A DNA stretch of 64,000 nt from Candidatus Methanogranum gryphiswaldense (GCA_019262145.1 CP076745.1:55093-119092), one strand, 5' to 3'. Positions 1-8,949 are shown, counted from the stretch's first letter. A program made the numbers and translations. Notes: generated by a model from the sequence alone, not told the origin.

Positions 1-576
1 AGATTGAAAATGAGGAATGGGCTCATAGAGGTCGTAGAAGACCTGTGCACCATGGACCCCTCTCCATTGAAAAAAACATATCCCTCCATCAAAGGAAGCG
101 CATCACAGAGTTTGTTGAAATTCCAAGAAAGACTTATCCTTGCTCAAAAAACGATGTTTGAAAAAAACGATATGAGTCTCCTCAACAAACGCGATCAGGA
201 CATGCTGATCAAGATCATGAAAGAAGATAAATCCCGCATGATGTCTGGAGAGGTCGATAAACCTGTCACTCCCGACATAAAAAGATTGATCCGCCTACCT
301 GGATCGGTACACGGAAAAACCGGATTGAGGGTCAGCCCGATCTCTCGCGATGAACTAACGGAATATAACCCATTATTCAATGCAGTTCCAGAATCTTACT
401 CTGACGAACCGGTAAAGATCACAATGAAACGGCCGTACGAACTTATGATCAAGGATCAACGTATTTCCTTAAAAACTGGTGAAACTGAAGTTCCTGAATT
501 CGCAGCAATTTTTCTTATAGGTCGCAGGGAAGCAAATTGGGGTTATGATTCCGAAAGAAAGGACCCATTGATATGA
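1..576 (+). CDS. priS: DNA primase small (catalytic) subunit PriS, 3' part
   Basis: C-terminal part of the archaeal/eukaryotic primase catalytic subunit, which makes RNA/DNA primers for replication. The recognisable signature is RLIRLPGSVHGKTGLRV at about residues 94-110, the conserved small-subunit segment with the SxHGKTGL nucleotide-binding motif, followed by a terminal VPEFAAIFLIGRREA. About 190 residues are visible; the family is usually 350-400, so the start and the catalytic Asp motif lie upstream of the window. The frame is open to base 1, so I treat the TTG at base 4 as internal. The large subunit priL is in this window at 51.7-52.7 kb, not adjacent. Confidence 0.93.
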   Translation, partial: RLKMRNGLIEVVEDLCTMDPSPLKKTYPSIKGSASQSLLKFQERLILAQKTMFEKNDMSLLNKRDQDMLIKIMKEDKSRMMSGEVDKPVTPDIKRLIRLPGSVHGKTGLRVSPISRDELTEYNPLFNAVPESYSDEPVKITMKRPYELMIKDQRISLKTGETEVPEFAAIFLIGRREANWGYDSERKDPLI

Positions 577-632
577 CTTGAGCTACGAACCTATTTTCCA
601 TAAGATAAAAATGTAAAAAGTTTTGATGTTTA

Positions 633-2210
633 TCACTCTATTTTCAATATTACCATATCTGATCTGACATCACTATTGACCTTTATCCCAAAACTTCCAA
701 CCAGTACCTTTGTCACATTTGGTGTCAGAAATACAGGCAACCGCGGCCCCAGCATTATGTCTTTGACCCCTAAGGAAAGCAACGATAACAAAACAAGACA
801 TGCCTTCTGTTCATACCATGAGATGTTGAACGAAATAGGTAAGCTGTTAATGTCTGTATCGAAGATCTTTGCAAGAGCTGATGCTATGACCACCAGAGAA
901 TAACAATCATTACATTGACCGGCATCGATGACACGCGGAATTCCGCCTATATCGCCAAGACATAACTTGTTGTAACGATACTTCGCACATCCCGCGGTGA
1001 GAATTATTGTGTCATTTGGAAGTTCTTTCGCGAATTGCGTATAATACTCTCTTCCCTTCTCCCTTCCATCACAGCCTGCCATAACGACGAATCTCTTTAT
1101 CGCACCACTGTTCACAGCATCAACTATATTATTAGATAAAGACAACACAGTTTCATGTCCGAATCCGATAGTAAGGGTCAAATCATCTATCGAACTTGGC
1201 GCTGAACATTTCTTTGCCATTTCAATTACTTTTGAAAAATCCTTATATCCATCCTTATCTGCTTCGATATGGGTTGCTCCTGGAATACCAGCGACACCCG
1301 TGGTGAATAATCTGTGCCCATATGCCTCGGAAGGAAGCAGAACGCAATTAGTTGTCGCTAATATGGGCCCATTGAACATTTCAAAATCCTTTTTTTGAAG
1401 ATACCATGCACCACCATAATTACCCTTTAGATTCGCATACTTCTTCATGACTGGATATGCGTTCGCAGGAAGCATCTCCCCGTGAGTGTATATGTCGACT
1501 CCGCTGCCCTGACTCTGCTCTAGCAACATGTATAGGTCTCTCAGATCATGTCCCGTTATCAATATCCCTGGATTGGAACTTACACCTGTTGCAACAGAAG
1601 TTATCTCAGGCACACCATATGTCTCAGTATTTGCTTTATCTAAAAGTGCCAGACACACAACTCCTACTTCTCCGCATTCGAGGTTTAAGGCTATCAATTC
1701 TTCCGCTGAATGATCTGTCCTCAACGAACACAATGCCTTCCTGATGAATGCCGGGATAGAACTGTCCTCATATCCCAATACGACTGAATGATGATAGTAT
1801 GCCGCAAGCCCTTTCAGACCTGCAAGCAAAATTTCCTTCAATGACCTCAGATCCTCATTTATATCATACGAATCGACACCTATGCCTTCTACCGGATGTC
1901 CAACACTGCAGAAATGACATTCTATCTTCAGTCTATTTTTCAACTCTTTGTTGCTCTGAAACTCATTCTTTATACATTCGATGTCAAAATTTGTGTTCGT
2001 GAGGGTCATGAAAAGACCGGCTACGATCCTTCTATCGATGTCCCGTACTATTTCCTCACCAAATTCTTTTTCAATAGTCCCTTTCGAGAGAACTATCAAT
2101 GATTGGATCAGCATATCCTGCGCATCTGCCACATCTGCAGATTTCCCACAAACCCCGTTCTTGATACATCCTGTCCCTACCAGGGATTCTTCACATTGCC
2201 TGCATTTCAT
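633..2210 (-). CDS. hcp: Hybrid cluster protein (hydroxylamine reductase family)
   Basis: 525-residue hybrid-cluster protein, an oxygen-sensitive cytoplasmic Fe-S enzyme linked to NO detoxification and S-nitrosylation and able to reduce hydroxylamine in vitro. The N-terminal cysteine cluster C-x2-C-x8-C-x5-C (residues 3-21) matches the anaerobe type that binds the cubane cluster. Later GCAKYRYN and IDAGQCNDCYS segments carry hybrid-cluster ligands. The length is that of the full three-domain class. I chose the ATG at 2210 because GGAGG lies 7 bases upstream and the cysteine motif then starts at residue 3; an upstream in-frame start would add 15 residues. It is divergent from an HxlR regulator and converges on priS. 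Confidence 0.95.
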   Translation of the reverse strand: MKCRQCEESLVGTGCIKNGVCGKSADVADAQDMLIQSLIVLSKGTIEKEFGEEIVRDIDRRIVAGLFMTLTNTNFDIECIKNEFQSNKELKNRLKIECHFCSVGHPVEGIGVDSYDINEDLRSLKEILLAGLKGLAAYYHHSVVLGYEDSSIPAFIRKALCSLRTDHSAEELIALNLECGEVGVVCLALLDKANTETYGVPEITSVATGVSSNPGILITGHDLRDLYMLLEQSQGSGVDIYTHGEMLPANAYPVMKKYANLKGNYGGAWYLQKKDFEMFNGPILATTNCVLLPSEAYGHRLFTTGVAGIPGATHIEADKDGYKDFSKVIEMAKKCSAPSSIDDLTLTIGFGHETVLSLSNNIVDAVNSGAIKRFVVMAGCDGREKGREYYTQFAKELPNDTIILTAGCAKYRYNKLCLGDIGGIPRVIDAGQCNDCYSLVVIASALAKIFDTDINSLPISFNISWYEQKACLVLLSLLSLGVKDIMLGPRLPVFLTPNVTKVLVGSFGIKVNSDVRSDMVILKIE

Positions 2211-2351
2211 TTTTTTCCTCCATTGATATAATACTGAAATCTCAAACACCCTCAATCTTCGATTGTTTTCACAGTGCCACTCTGAACAATTCTTATTTGT
2301 TTAGATCCTAGCAATTCGAGTTTAAGATTGCCATGTATATTTTTTGAACTA

Positions 2352-2368
2352 AGTATCATAACTATACT
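2352..2368. promoter_or_regulatory. Inverted repeat between hcp and hxlR (candidate operator)
   Basis: AGTAT-7 bases-ATACT lies in the divergent intergenic region, just ahead of a TATA-like TTATATATGG at 2371-2380 that would serve the HxlR gene (start 2405). Position and symmetry suit an operator for the HxlR-type regulator acting on hcp and on itself. The half-sites are only 5 bp, so chance is possible. Confidence 0.4.
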
Positions 2369-2404
2369 AACTTATATATGGTAGAGAGTTTCTAAGACCA
2401 TACC

Positions 2405-2773
2405 ATGGATCATGAATGCACTGTTTACAAAACAATGGAATATCTTGCAAAAAAATGGACAATAATGATTTTACTGGAACTCTACAAAGGAACCGATCAC
2501 GGTACAGAATGGAAGAGATTCTCAGAAATAAAATCAGGAATGAAGGACATAACGCCAAAAATGTTATCCGAACGTTTGAAGGAACTAGAAGCCGAAGGAA
2601 TGATAGAGAACAGGATCGATTCGTCCTCCTTTCCTGTGAAAAGTGAATACCGTCTTACAGAACCTGCAAGAGAATTAATGAAGATCGTTCATGAAATTAA
2701 AATATGGGCACTTGAATGGAAGATTGATAACAAACCATGCGGAAAACAAGATTGCAGTCTATGTTTGCTCTAA
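2405..2773 (+). CDS. HxlR-family winged-helix regulator with cysteine-rich tail
   Basis: 122-residue DNA-binding protein of the HxlR (MarR-like) family. The winged helix spans about residues 10-95: KKWTIMILLELY helix, RFSEI, the recognition segment ITPKMLSERLKELE and the wing before YRLTEPARELM. HxlR proteins usually carry one reactive cysteine near the N-terminus (here Cys5). This one also ends in CGKQDCSLCLL, with Cys112, Cys117 and Cys120, which could bind metal or a cluster or act as a redox switch. It is divergent from hcp, so control of hcp by nitrosative or redox stress is the simplest inference. The TATA element sits about 30 bases before the ATG, so the mRNA is probably nearly leaderless. 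Confidence 0.88.
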   Translation: MDHECTVYKTMEYLAKKWTIMILLELYKGTDHGTEWKRFSEIKSGMKDITPKMLSERLKELEAEGMIENRIDSSSFPVKSEYRLTEPARELMKIVHEIKIWALEWKIDNKPCGKQDCSLCLL

Positions 2774-2849
2774 AAACACAGGACATTGACACCTCTCGAC
2801 ACCAAACATTTATTAATTAAATATAATTCCCCGATATAGGGTAATAATA

Positions 2850-3077
2850 ATGAAAGCATTTCGCGTAACAGGTTCATTTGCAGACCCCAGACAAAAACAG
2901 CAGAAATTTTCAGTTGAAATGTCTGGAGAGAACGAAGCCGCAGTAAGAGAGAAAGCACTTTCCACATTCGGTAGCAAACACAGGCTCAAGAGAAGACAGA
3001 TCGACATCACAGAAATCACTGAGATTCCCGCTGACCAGGTCATAAGCCACGTAGTGAAATACGATATCGGTGAGTGA
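2850..3077 (+). CDS. rpl18a: Ribosomal protein L18Ae (LX)
   Basis: 75-residue archaeal LX/L18Ae protein of the large ribosomal subunit. It begins MKAFRVTGSF and contains the family segment with KHRLKRRQIDI, and the length matches archaeal members. It leads a tight cluster: the prefoldin alpha ATG is 1 base after its stop and ftsY follows. The rpl18a-pfdA-ftsY order is a familiar archaeal arrangement, which supports all three calls. A TATA-like stretch around 2815-2825 (AATTAAATATAATT) precedes it. Confidence 0.93.
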   Translation: MKAFRVTGSFADPRQKQQKFSVEMSGENEAAVREKALSTFGSKHRLKRRQIDITEITEIPADQVISHVVKYDIGE

Positions 3078-3078
3078 G

Positions 3079-3504
3079 ATGGAAGATGGTGAGCTCCGTC
3101 AGGCGATGGCGGTCCTTGAATCCTACAACAAACAACTGGAATCGCTAGGCCGCCAAGCACAAGTGCTCCAAGCATCAATGGATGACATACTCAGAGCACG
3201 TGAGACCCTTAAAGCCTTGAAGGATGCCAAGGAAGGCGACGAAGTACTTCTTCCAATCGGAGCCTCATCTTACATAAATGTCAATGTATCGGCAAAAACA
3301 AAAGTAATTGTAAATGTTGGAAATCGCGTTTCTATCGAAAAGACGATCGACGAGGCCATTGAATTTGCAGTCGCCACCGGAAACGAGTGCTCAGATACTC
3401 TTAAAAATGCAGTTAATGCCATGGGAGAGATCGAATGTTTAGCTAACGACCTCACAATGGCCATACAGAATGAGTACCGCAACAAACAACAGAAAGGTCA
3501 GTGA
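3079..3504 (+). CDS. pfdA: Prefoldin alpha subunit
   Basis: About 141-residue prefoldin alpha subunit, which assembles with beta subunits into the jellyfish-shaped co-chaperone that hands unfolded proteins to the thermosome. Two coiled-coil arms (about residues 5-45 and 95-138) flank the central beta region, including EVLLPIGASSYI typical of the family. The ATG at 3079 follows the rpl18a stop by 1 base; an in-frame GTG at 3070 would overlap rpl18a and is less likely. The stop lies within 2 bases of the ftsY start, suggesting translational coupling. Confidence 0.94.
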   Translation: MEDGELRQAMAVLESYNKQLESLGRQAQVLQASMDDILRARETLKALKDAKEGDEVLLPIGASSYINVNVSAKTKVIVNVGNRVSIEKTIDEAIEFAVATGNECSDTLKNAVNAMGEIECLANDLTMAIQNEYRNKQQKGQ

Positions 3505-3506
3505 AG

Positions 3507-4643
3507 ATGTTCGATTCGCTTAAATCCAAGCTTAAAAATGTTTTTCATAAATCAGAAAAGCTGGATTCAGAGAAATTATACGAACAACCAACAGATGAAC
3601 CAGCGAAACCTGAGAAAGTTCCTTCCAAAGACGAAACTTTAATTCAAATTTCTGAAATTCCGACCCCCTTAACAGAAGATAAAACTGTCTCTAGGAAGGA
3701 ACAGATAAAATTGGATAAACAGAAGAGAACAGATACTAAACCCGATAAAAAATCGTCTACTGATTCCAAATATTCCACAGATAAAATGGTCGGAGACAGT
3801 GGAAAAAAAATCAAAGAAGATCCTCTGGACGATATTCTTGACGAACTTGAATTAGCACTTTTAGAATCCGACGTCGCATACCCTGTGGTCCAAGAAGTGA
3901 TCCTCGGTGTGCGCGACAATCTTGTAAATAAGAAATACAGCCGGGAATTCACCCTCGAACAGGTTGTCGAAACAGCTGTAAAAGAATCCGTCAGAAGTGT
4001 TCTAACGGTCAATGAATTCGATTTCAAAAAATGGATAAATGAACAGACCAGACCAACTGTGATAATGTTCATCGGTATCAACGGCACAGGAAAAACCACA
4101 GCAATAGCCAAGATTGCAAATATGCTTCAAAAAGATGGCAAAAGTGTTGTTATGGCCGCATGTGATACATTTAGAGCTGGGGCAATCGAACAACTCTCTG
4201 TGCACGCTGACAGACTCAATGTAAAAATAGTCAAGCAGGCACAGGACGCAGATCCGGCCGCTGTTGCATATGATGCAATAGAACACGCAAAATCAAAAAG
4301 AAGAGATGTCGTACTCATAGATACTGCTGGACGTATGCAGACAAATAATAATCTCATTGATGAGATGAAAAAGATTGCGCGTGTTTCCAAACCAGCATTG
4401 AAGATCTTTGTCGGTGATGCCCTCGCAGGCAATGATGCGATCGAACAGGCAAAGGTTTTTGATGACGCAGTAGGAATCGATGCTGTGATCCTGACAAAGA
4501 TCGACACAGATGCAAAGGGTGGTGCAGCACTTTCTATTGCACACACCATCGGAAAACCTATTGCTTTTGTATGCAACGGCCAAGGTTACGATGATATAGA
4601 GCAATTCAATGCAGACTGGATGCTTGAAAGACTTTTTGAATGA
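3507..4643 (+). CDS. ftsY: Signal recognition particle receptor FtsY
   Basis: About 378-residue SRP receptor GTPase that docks ribosome-SRP complexes at the membrane. A charged, low-complexity A domain (about residues 1-100, rich in Lys, Glu and Ser) precedes the helical N domain and the G domain. Visible GTPase motifs are GINGTGKTTAIAK (G1), DTFRAGAIEQL, DTAGRMQ (G3) and TKIDTDAKGGAALS (G4 and closing loop). The ATG at 3507 starts MFDSLKSKLK, an amphipathic segment typical of FtsY; a GTG at 3501 is possible. It converges on the M20 peptidase gene with an 11-base gap. Confidence 0.96.
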   Translation: MFDSLKSKLKNVFHKSEKLDSEKLYEQPTDEPAKPEKVPSKDETLIQISEIPTPLTEDKTVSRKEQIKLDKQKRTDTKPDKKSSTDSKYSTDKMVGDSGKKIKEDPLDDILDELELALLESDVAYPVVQEVILGVRDNLVNKKYSREFTLEQVVETAVKESVRSVLTVNEFDFKKWINEQTRPTVIMFIGINGTGKTTAIAKIANMLQKDGKSVVMAACDTFRAGAIEQLSVHADRLNVKIVKQAQDADPAAVAYDAIEHAKSKRRDVVLIDTAGRMQTNNNLIDEMKKIARVSKPALKIFVGDALAGNDAIEQAKVFDDAVGIDAVILTKIDTDAKGGAALSIAHTIGKPIAFVCNGQGYDDIEQFNADWMLERLFE

Positions 4644-4654
4644 TCATTTCAAGA

Positions 4655-5875
4655 TCATACACACAATTTGTAAAGCAAAGTGGCAAACACCTTTGCATCT
4701 ATTACGATGCTATCAATAGGAACGTACTCGTTCGGTCCATGAAGTGTTCCTCCTCCATATTCCCACACATATGCATCATATCCCCTTTCTCTGAAGAAGT
4801 TAGCACATGTAGCCCCACCGACACCGATCGCCTTTGGTCTAACGCCCACAACGGATTCTATCGAATCAGAAAGTGCGACAAAGATCTCTGAATCTGTAGA
4901 AGACATCTTTCCAGATTTGTGCCTCTGAACCTCTGTAACGTGTATGTGTGAGCCGGTCCTGCGTTCATATTCCCTGGATAACTCAACCACAGACGCCTTG
5001 ATATCATCCAGATCGTACTTGGGAATGACCCGGATGTCCATATAGAACTCGAACTTTCCAGGGATTGTATTTACATTCAGAGAAGTAATCTCATTCTTGG
5101 TCGGTTCAAACGTTGACATTGCAGGATCAAACAATGGATCGGTCTCGTTGAACTCTCTTGCAAGCTTACTCATAAGTTCTGATAGGAAAAAAGTACCGAC
5201 GCGGAATGCGTTCTGTCCTTTATTTGGAGTGGATCCGTGTGTTGTCTTCCCAATGACCTCGAATTTAAGCCATATGAGATTTTTCTCAGAAACCTCTATC
5301 ATGGAGCCTCCTGGAATCCCCCAATCTGGAACGATAAATACATCATCCTCGGAAAAATAGCCATGATTTAGAAGATACTCTATTCCCATGCGACTCGTAG
5401 TTTCTTCATCAGCGACATATGCGATGCCGATTGATTTTTTTGAAAGTATATCTGCTGGAATAAATTTTGATGCGAACATGGAAGAAAGTACGGCCTGACC
5501 ATTATCTTCTGTGCCGCGCCCATATATCTTTCCATCTTTAACAACGGCCTTAAATGGATCTGTATCCCAATCATCCAAATTACCAGCGGGAACGGTATCC
5601 ATATGTGCAACGATCCATACAGTGCCTTTGCCCTCGCCGTTCTTTTTCGCCAAGATATTGGATCTTTTTATTAAGGGATTATTTTCGTCGAGAACGTCTA
5701 TACGTTGAATTGAATCATATCCTACCAAACACCTTTGGAGCATGTCTGCTCTCTTACTTTCGCCAATACCTCCATTTTCAGGAGCCATTGCAGGTATTCC
5801 AATCATTTCGGACATGACCTTGACGATGTCCTTACGGGAGCCTTCGATATTCTCCAGAACAGCGTTCAATTCCAT
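4655..5875 (-). CDS. M20 family metallopeptidase (ArgE/DapE/CPG2-like)
   Basis: About 406-residue co-catalytic zinc hydrolase of peptidase family M20. Motifs in order: HMDTVP (metal His and Asp), GRGTEDNGQ (bridging Asp region), DEETTSRMGI (catalytic Glu and metal Glu), a dimerisation domain around TTHGSTPNKGQNAF, and a C-terminal GGGTLHGPNE metal His. The family includes DapE, ArgE and aminoacyl-peptide hydrolases; sequence alone does not give the substrate. Archaeal relatives are often labelled succinyl-diaminopimelate desuccinylase, which I do not adopt. Two ATGs two codons apart (5881 and 5875) are possible starts. The gene stands alone between ftsY and the thiolase terminator. Confidence 0.88.
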   Translation of the reverse strand: MELNAVLENIEGSRKDIVKVMSEMIGIPAMAPENGGIGESKRADMLQRCLVGYDSIQRIDVLDENNPLIKRSNILAKKNGEGKGTVWIVAHMDTVPAGNLDDWDTDPFKAVVKDGKIYGRGTEDNGQAVLSSMFASKFIPADILSKKSIGIAYVADEETTSRMGIEYLLNHGYFSEDDVFIVPDWGIPGGSMIEVSEKNLIWLKFEVIGKTTHGSTPNKGQNAFRVGTFFLSELMSKLAREFNETDPLFDPAMSTFEPTKNEITSLNVNTIPGKFEFYMDIRVIPKYDLDDIKASVVELSREYERRTGSHIHVTEVQRHKSGKMSSTDSEIFVALSDSIESVVGVRPKAIGVGGATCANFFRERGYDAYVWEYGGGTLHGPNEYVPIDSIVIDAKVFATLLYKLCV

Positions 5876-5935
5876 GGTCATCCTAATCCAACTGAGTGTT
5901 CATATATTCTTTGATGAATAATAAAAAAGGGTAAT

Positions 5936-5950
5936 GGGGGTTGTACCCCC
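5936..5950 (-). terminator. G5/C5 hairpin with T-run after the thiolase gene
   Basis: Perfect GGGGG-TTGTA-CCCCC hairpin beginning 8 bases beyond the thiolase stop. Read on the minus strand it is followed closely by a run of six T. This looks like an intrinsic terminator or a 3'-end-protecting hairpin. Confidence 0.65.
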
Positions 5951-5958
5951 TTGAAATT

Positions 5959-7137
5959 TTAATATCTGCGGACGATCATTGTGACTGCATTTCCGCCACC
6001 AAGACAGAGTGTTGCGAGTCCTGTATCCAAATTGCGATCATGAAGTGCATATATCAATGTTGTAAGAACACGTGCTCCAGAACATCCTATCGGGTGTCCG
6101 AGGGCGATTGCTCCTCCATTGACATTGAATGCCTCATCTGGAACATTCAGCTCTTTCTTTACTGCACATGATGCTGTGGCAAATGCCTCGTTGTGTTCGA
6201 ATAAATCGATATCGTCGATCGTCATCTCTGCCTTCTTGAGCACATGTTTAGTTGTGGGTATAGGTGCTTCCATAATGTATTCAGGTTTCACACCACGCTC
6301 TCCATAGGCCACGATCTCTGCAATGGGTTTAATGCCGTGTTCCTCTGCCCATGATCTTGAAGTAATGATACACGCGGCTGCTCCATCACTTAGCTGTGAA
6401 GAATTACCAGCTGTAACAACACCGTCTTTTTTGAAGACAGGCTTTAATTTTGCAAGTGATTCCAAAGTAGTATCCGCTCTGACTCCTTCATCTTTATTGA
6501 ATATTATGTCCCCTTTCTTATCTGGGACTACAACGGGGACGATCTCTTTATCGAATTTACCTTCAGCCTGCGCTTTCGCGGCTTTCAAATTACTTTCATA
6601 AGATATCTTGTCTGCATCTTCTCTCTTGACATTGAATCTCTCGGCTACAATTTCTCCGGTGAATCCCATGTGTTGATTGTTGAATATGTCCCAAAGACCG
6701 TCATGAACCATTGTGTCGACCATAGGTTGGTCATTCATTTTGAGTCCCCATCTAACACCATTTAAGAGGTATGGAACATTCGACATGCTTTCCATTCCCC
6801 CGGTAGCAATAACACTATACTCGCCGGCTTTGATGGCGTCTGCTGCATTCATTACAGATTTCAATCCTGACCCGCACACAGCATTGACTGTGTATGAACC
6901 AATCTCTACTGGGAGATTTGCACCGATCGCTGCCTGCCTCGCAGGGTTCTGACCAAGACCGGTGGAAAGAACATTACCCATTATGCACTCCTCGATATCC
7001 GTGGTCTTGATTCCAGCCCTCTTTATCGCTTCATTGAGAGCAACAGACCCGAGTTGTGTTGCTTTGATACCGGTTAATGCCTTTCCATATTTGCCTATAG
7101 GCGTCCTTGCTGCGCTTATTATTACTGCATCTTCCAT
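5959..7137 (-). CDS. Acetyl-CoA acetyltransferase (thiolase), bacterial type
   Basis: 392-residue thiolase II-like enzyme that condenses two acetyl-CoA to acetoacetyl-CoA or the reverse. It starts MEDAVIISAARTPIG. The nucleophile region VNAVCGSGLKS (Cys about 88), the GGMESMSNVPYLL segment, the NVNGGAIALGHPIGCSGAR His/Cys region and the terminal LCLGGGNA are complete. The ATG at 7137 is preceded by GAGGT; an upstream start would add 15 unconvincing residues. The sequence is of the bacterial full-length biosynthetic type, not the SCP-x-like archaeal mevalonate thiolase that usually sits next to HMG-CoA synthase and a DUF35 protein, none of which is nearby. Confidence 0.93.
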   Translation of the reverse strand: MEDAVIISAARTPIGKYGKALTGIKATQLGSVALNEAIKRAGIKTTDIEECIMGNVLSTGLGQNPARQAAIGANLPVEIGSYTVNAVCGSGLKSVMNAADAIKAGEYSVIATGGMESMSNVPYLLNGVRWGLKMNDQPMVDTMVHDGLWDIFNNQHMGFTGEIVAERFNVKREDADKISYESNLKAAKAQAEGKFDKEIVPVVVPDKKGDIIFNKDEGVRADTTLESLAKLKPVFKKDGVVTAGNSSQLSDGAAACIITSRSWAEEHGIKPIAEIVAYGERGVKPEYIMEAPIPTTKHVLKKAEMTIDDIDLFEHNEAFATASCAVKKELNVPDEAFNVNGGAIALGHPIGCSGARVLTTLIYALHDRNLDTGLATLCLGGGNAVTMIVRRY

Positions 7138-7198
7138 AACGTACACCTCATTTCTGAGAATGGAGTAAACTCGAAAATACAATATATATTACTGTCGG

Positions 7199-8524
7199 TC
7201 ATTGACTTCGGCAATTAACGAAATCAATTGGCTGTTCTTCCCCCATTCTCTTGAGTGGTTTTGATAAATGACGTCTTGCAGAAGTTGGAGGTTCATACCA
7301 ACCCGTAACCATCCCTCTTTTTGATTTTATAATTACTGGATCCTTTGCTCTAGTATGACATTTCTTACAACGAAAATCTTGTCCGGTTCCTGCTGAACCC
7401 ATAGTTCTACCACAAACAGAACAAATTGGATTGGACACTTTTTCAAAACTTTCTACGACCTTTAACACATGGATCTTTTCTATGTTCAAGGTCCTCGGAT
7501 CCTCTCTCAATTCTCCCATCACTCCGATCTTGTCACCTATGCGTAGATTATCGAGAACATAACGGAATTCCTTTGACGGTTCATAAGCACCGCATGTTAT
7601 TCTACCATATCTTGTGATGATGTCAATAAAAACATGTCCGCCTTTAATGTGTTCAGATAAAGAGGTCACCTGACCTTCAAAATAATAGGATTGATTTGGA
7701 ATCAATATTTTAGGATTATAAATTATATGATCGTCAGTACCTTGATTTGTAAGAAATATTACCCACCTATCAAGAGATTCTGTCTTGATCATTTTATATC
7801 CTTTTATCAGATCGTCTGGAATATCTCCTCTGAATCCATACATCACCGGGCACGGAGTGGAAGGGACCATGGCAACTTTCTCTGCCCTATCCTCCCAACT
7901 ATTGAAAGATGTGCTAATGCAATGCTCAGCATCTCTTATGCTAAGGGGGTCGTATATGCGCTTGGTACCCCATCTTTCCCTTGGCCTATATGTCAATAAT
8001 TCATATGTACTGTCGCGAGGCCTCCAGGCCATGCCACAGATGCACCCGATAACACCTCTTCCGTTACCAATCTCAAATTTTTTTGCACCTATTCTTAAGA
8101 TCTCATCTTCTATGATCTGCCGGTCCATGATGGTCCTCACACCATTCCAATAAAAACATTGAGATGGCTTATTTTTTGAAAGTATCAATCCGGGATCCGC
8201 TGTCGGTTCATGATTTTTTTCGATAAGGGGAATTATTCTTCTAAGTAGATCGTTTTCGTTCGGTTCAAATGATTTCATTCTATCAAAACAATATATGTCA
8301 CGACCACCAATATTACCAATCAATCTCTTATTTCCAATACCTTTTCCAAATCTCATTATCAACGAGCCATTTCCCCTTGTTTTCCAAGGAGTTGCTGGAT
8401 TTAAACGAACAAGTCTGGGATTGCCTATTAGATCGAGATCATTCAGTTCTCTGATTATCTCAGTTGCCAAAAATGTGGTACAGTTTCCTTCTGTTGAGTC
8501 TGTATCATCCACTGCAACGTACAT
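7199..8524 (-). CDS. tiaS: tRNA(Ile2) 2-agmatinylcytidine synthetase TiaS
   Basis: 441-residue archaeal enzyme that uses ATP and agmatine to convert C34 of tRNA-Ile(CAU) to agmatidine so that AUA is decoded. Diagnostic features are the N-terminal VAVDDTDSTEG motif (residues 3-13), the LVRLNPATPWKTRGNGS segment, an OB-fold around residues 285-355 and a C-terminal zinc ribbon with CSVCGRTM and CKKCHTRA. Length is normal for the family. The gene ends 62 bases before the thiolase start on the same strand. Confidence 0.96.
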   Translation of the reverse strand: MYVAVDDTDSTEGNCTTFLATEIIRELNDLDLIGNPRLVRLNPATPWKTRGNGSLIMRFGKGIGNKRLIGNIGGRDIYCFDRMKSFEPNENDLLRRIIPLIEKNHEPTADPGLILSKNKPSQCFYWNGVRTIMDRQIIEDEILRIGAKKFEIGNGRGVIGCICGMAWRPRDSTYELLTYRPRERWGTKRIYDPLSIRDAEHCISTSFNSWEDRAEKVAMVPSTPCPVMYGFRGDIPDDLIKGYKMIKTESLDRWVIFLTNQGTDDHIIYNPKILIPNQSYYFEGQVTSLSEHIKGGHVFIDIITRYGRITCGAYEPSKEFRYVLDNLRIGDKIGVMGELREDPRTLNIEKIHVLKVVESFEKVSNPICSVCGRTMGSAGTGQDFRCKKCHTRAKDPVIIKSKRGMVTGWYEPPTSARRHLSKPLKRMGEEQPIDFVNCRSQ

Positions 8525-8555
8525 GTATAAGACTAATTCATCAATATATTATATT

Positions 8556-8870
8556 TTATTCTAAGGTAACAAATTTCATTGAACTTACAAAAAATATAGA
8601 ACCATCATCAGAAAATTTGCCATCGATCTCATATGAACCTACGTCTGGCTCATATTTATAATAACATTTGATTATTAAACAATCTGTTTTTTGAAATTGA
8701 AAAGTATAACCATTGGAAGATTTGTTTATATCATATACAATTCCGTAAATATTCTCATTTTCTATTTTTATTTGTTCTTTTTCATTTGAAACAACGAACA
8801 ATGATAACATAATTATTAATGAAATTGAAATACACATTAAAAAATATTTATCTTTTATTATTTCACTCAT
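8556..8870 (-). CDS. Small membrane-anchored protein of unknown function
   Basis: 104-residue protein I do not recognise. An N-terminal transmembrane helix (about residues 9-27, FLMCISISLIIMLSLFVV) is followed by a soluble domain rich in beta-strand patterns (about 38-104). This resembles a small OB-fold module: YGIVYDINKSSNGYTFQFQK, then a central turn and DGKFSDDGSIFFVSSM. Base composition is noticeably richer in A+T than the preceding tiaS and matches the orc1 gene to its right, so it belongs to the AT-rich origin-proximal block. The ribosome binding site is weak. Function is not inferable. Confidence 0.6.
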   Translation of the reverse strand: MSEIIKDKYFLMCISISLIIMLSLFVVSNEKEQIKIENENIYGIVYDINKSSNGYTFQFQKTDCLIIKCYYKYEPDVGSYEIDGKFSDDGSIFFVSSMKFVTLE

Positions 8871-8925
8871 AAATCAAAATATTTTTTGTAAATAATCAAA
8901 TGAGTCATTACAATTATATTTAATG

Positions 8926-8949
8926 CCCCCCACCCCTCCATTTCCACTG
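8926..8949 (-). repeat. ORB-like origin recognition box, left copy
   Basis: Read on the minus strand it is CAGTGGAAATGGAGGGGTGG followed by GGGG. This closely resembles the archaeal origin recognition box, which has a CCAGTGGAAAC core followed by a G-string. Twenty consecutive bases (8927-8946) are identical, in inverted orientation, to 10503-10522 on the other side of orc1. GC-rich DNA within A/T-rich surroundings makes it stand out. Confidence 0.7.

Noticed and set aside
4639..4658. Short inverted repeat ATGATC/GATCAT between ftsY and the M20 gene
   Set aside because: A 6-bp stem that overlaps both stop codons, with no T-run; too weak to call a terminator.
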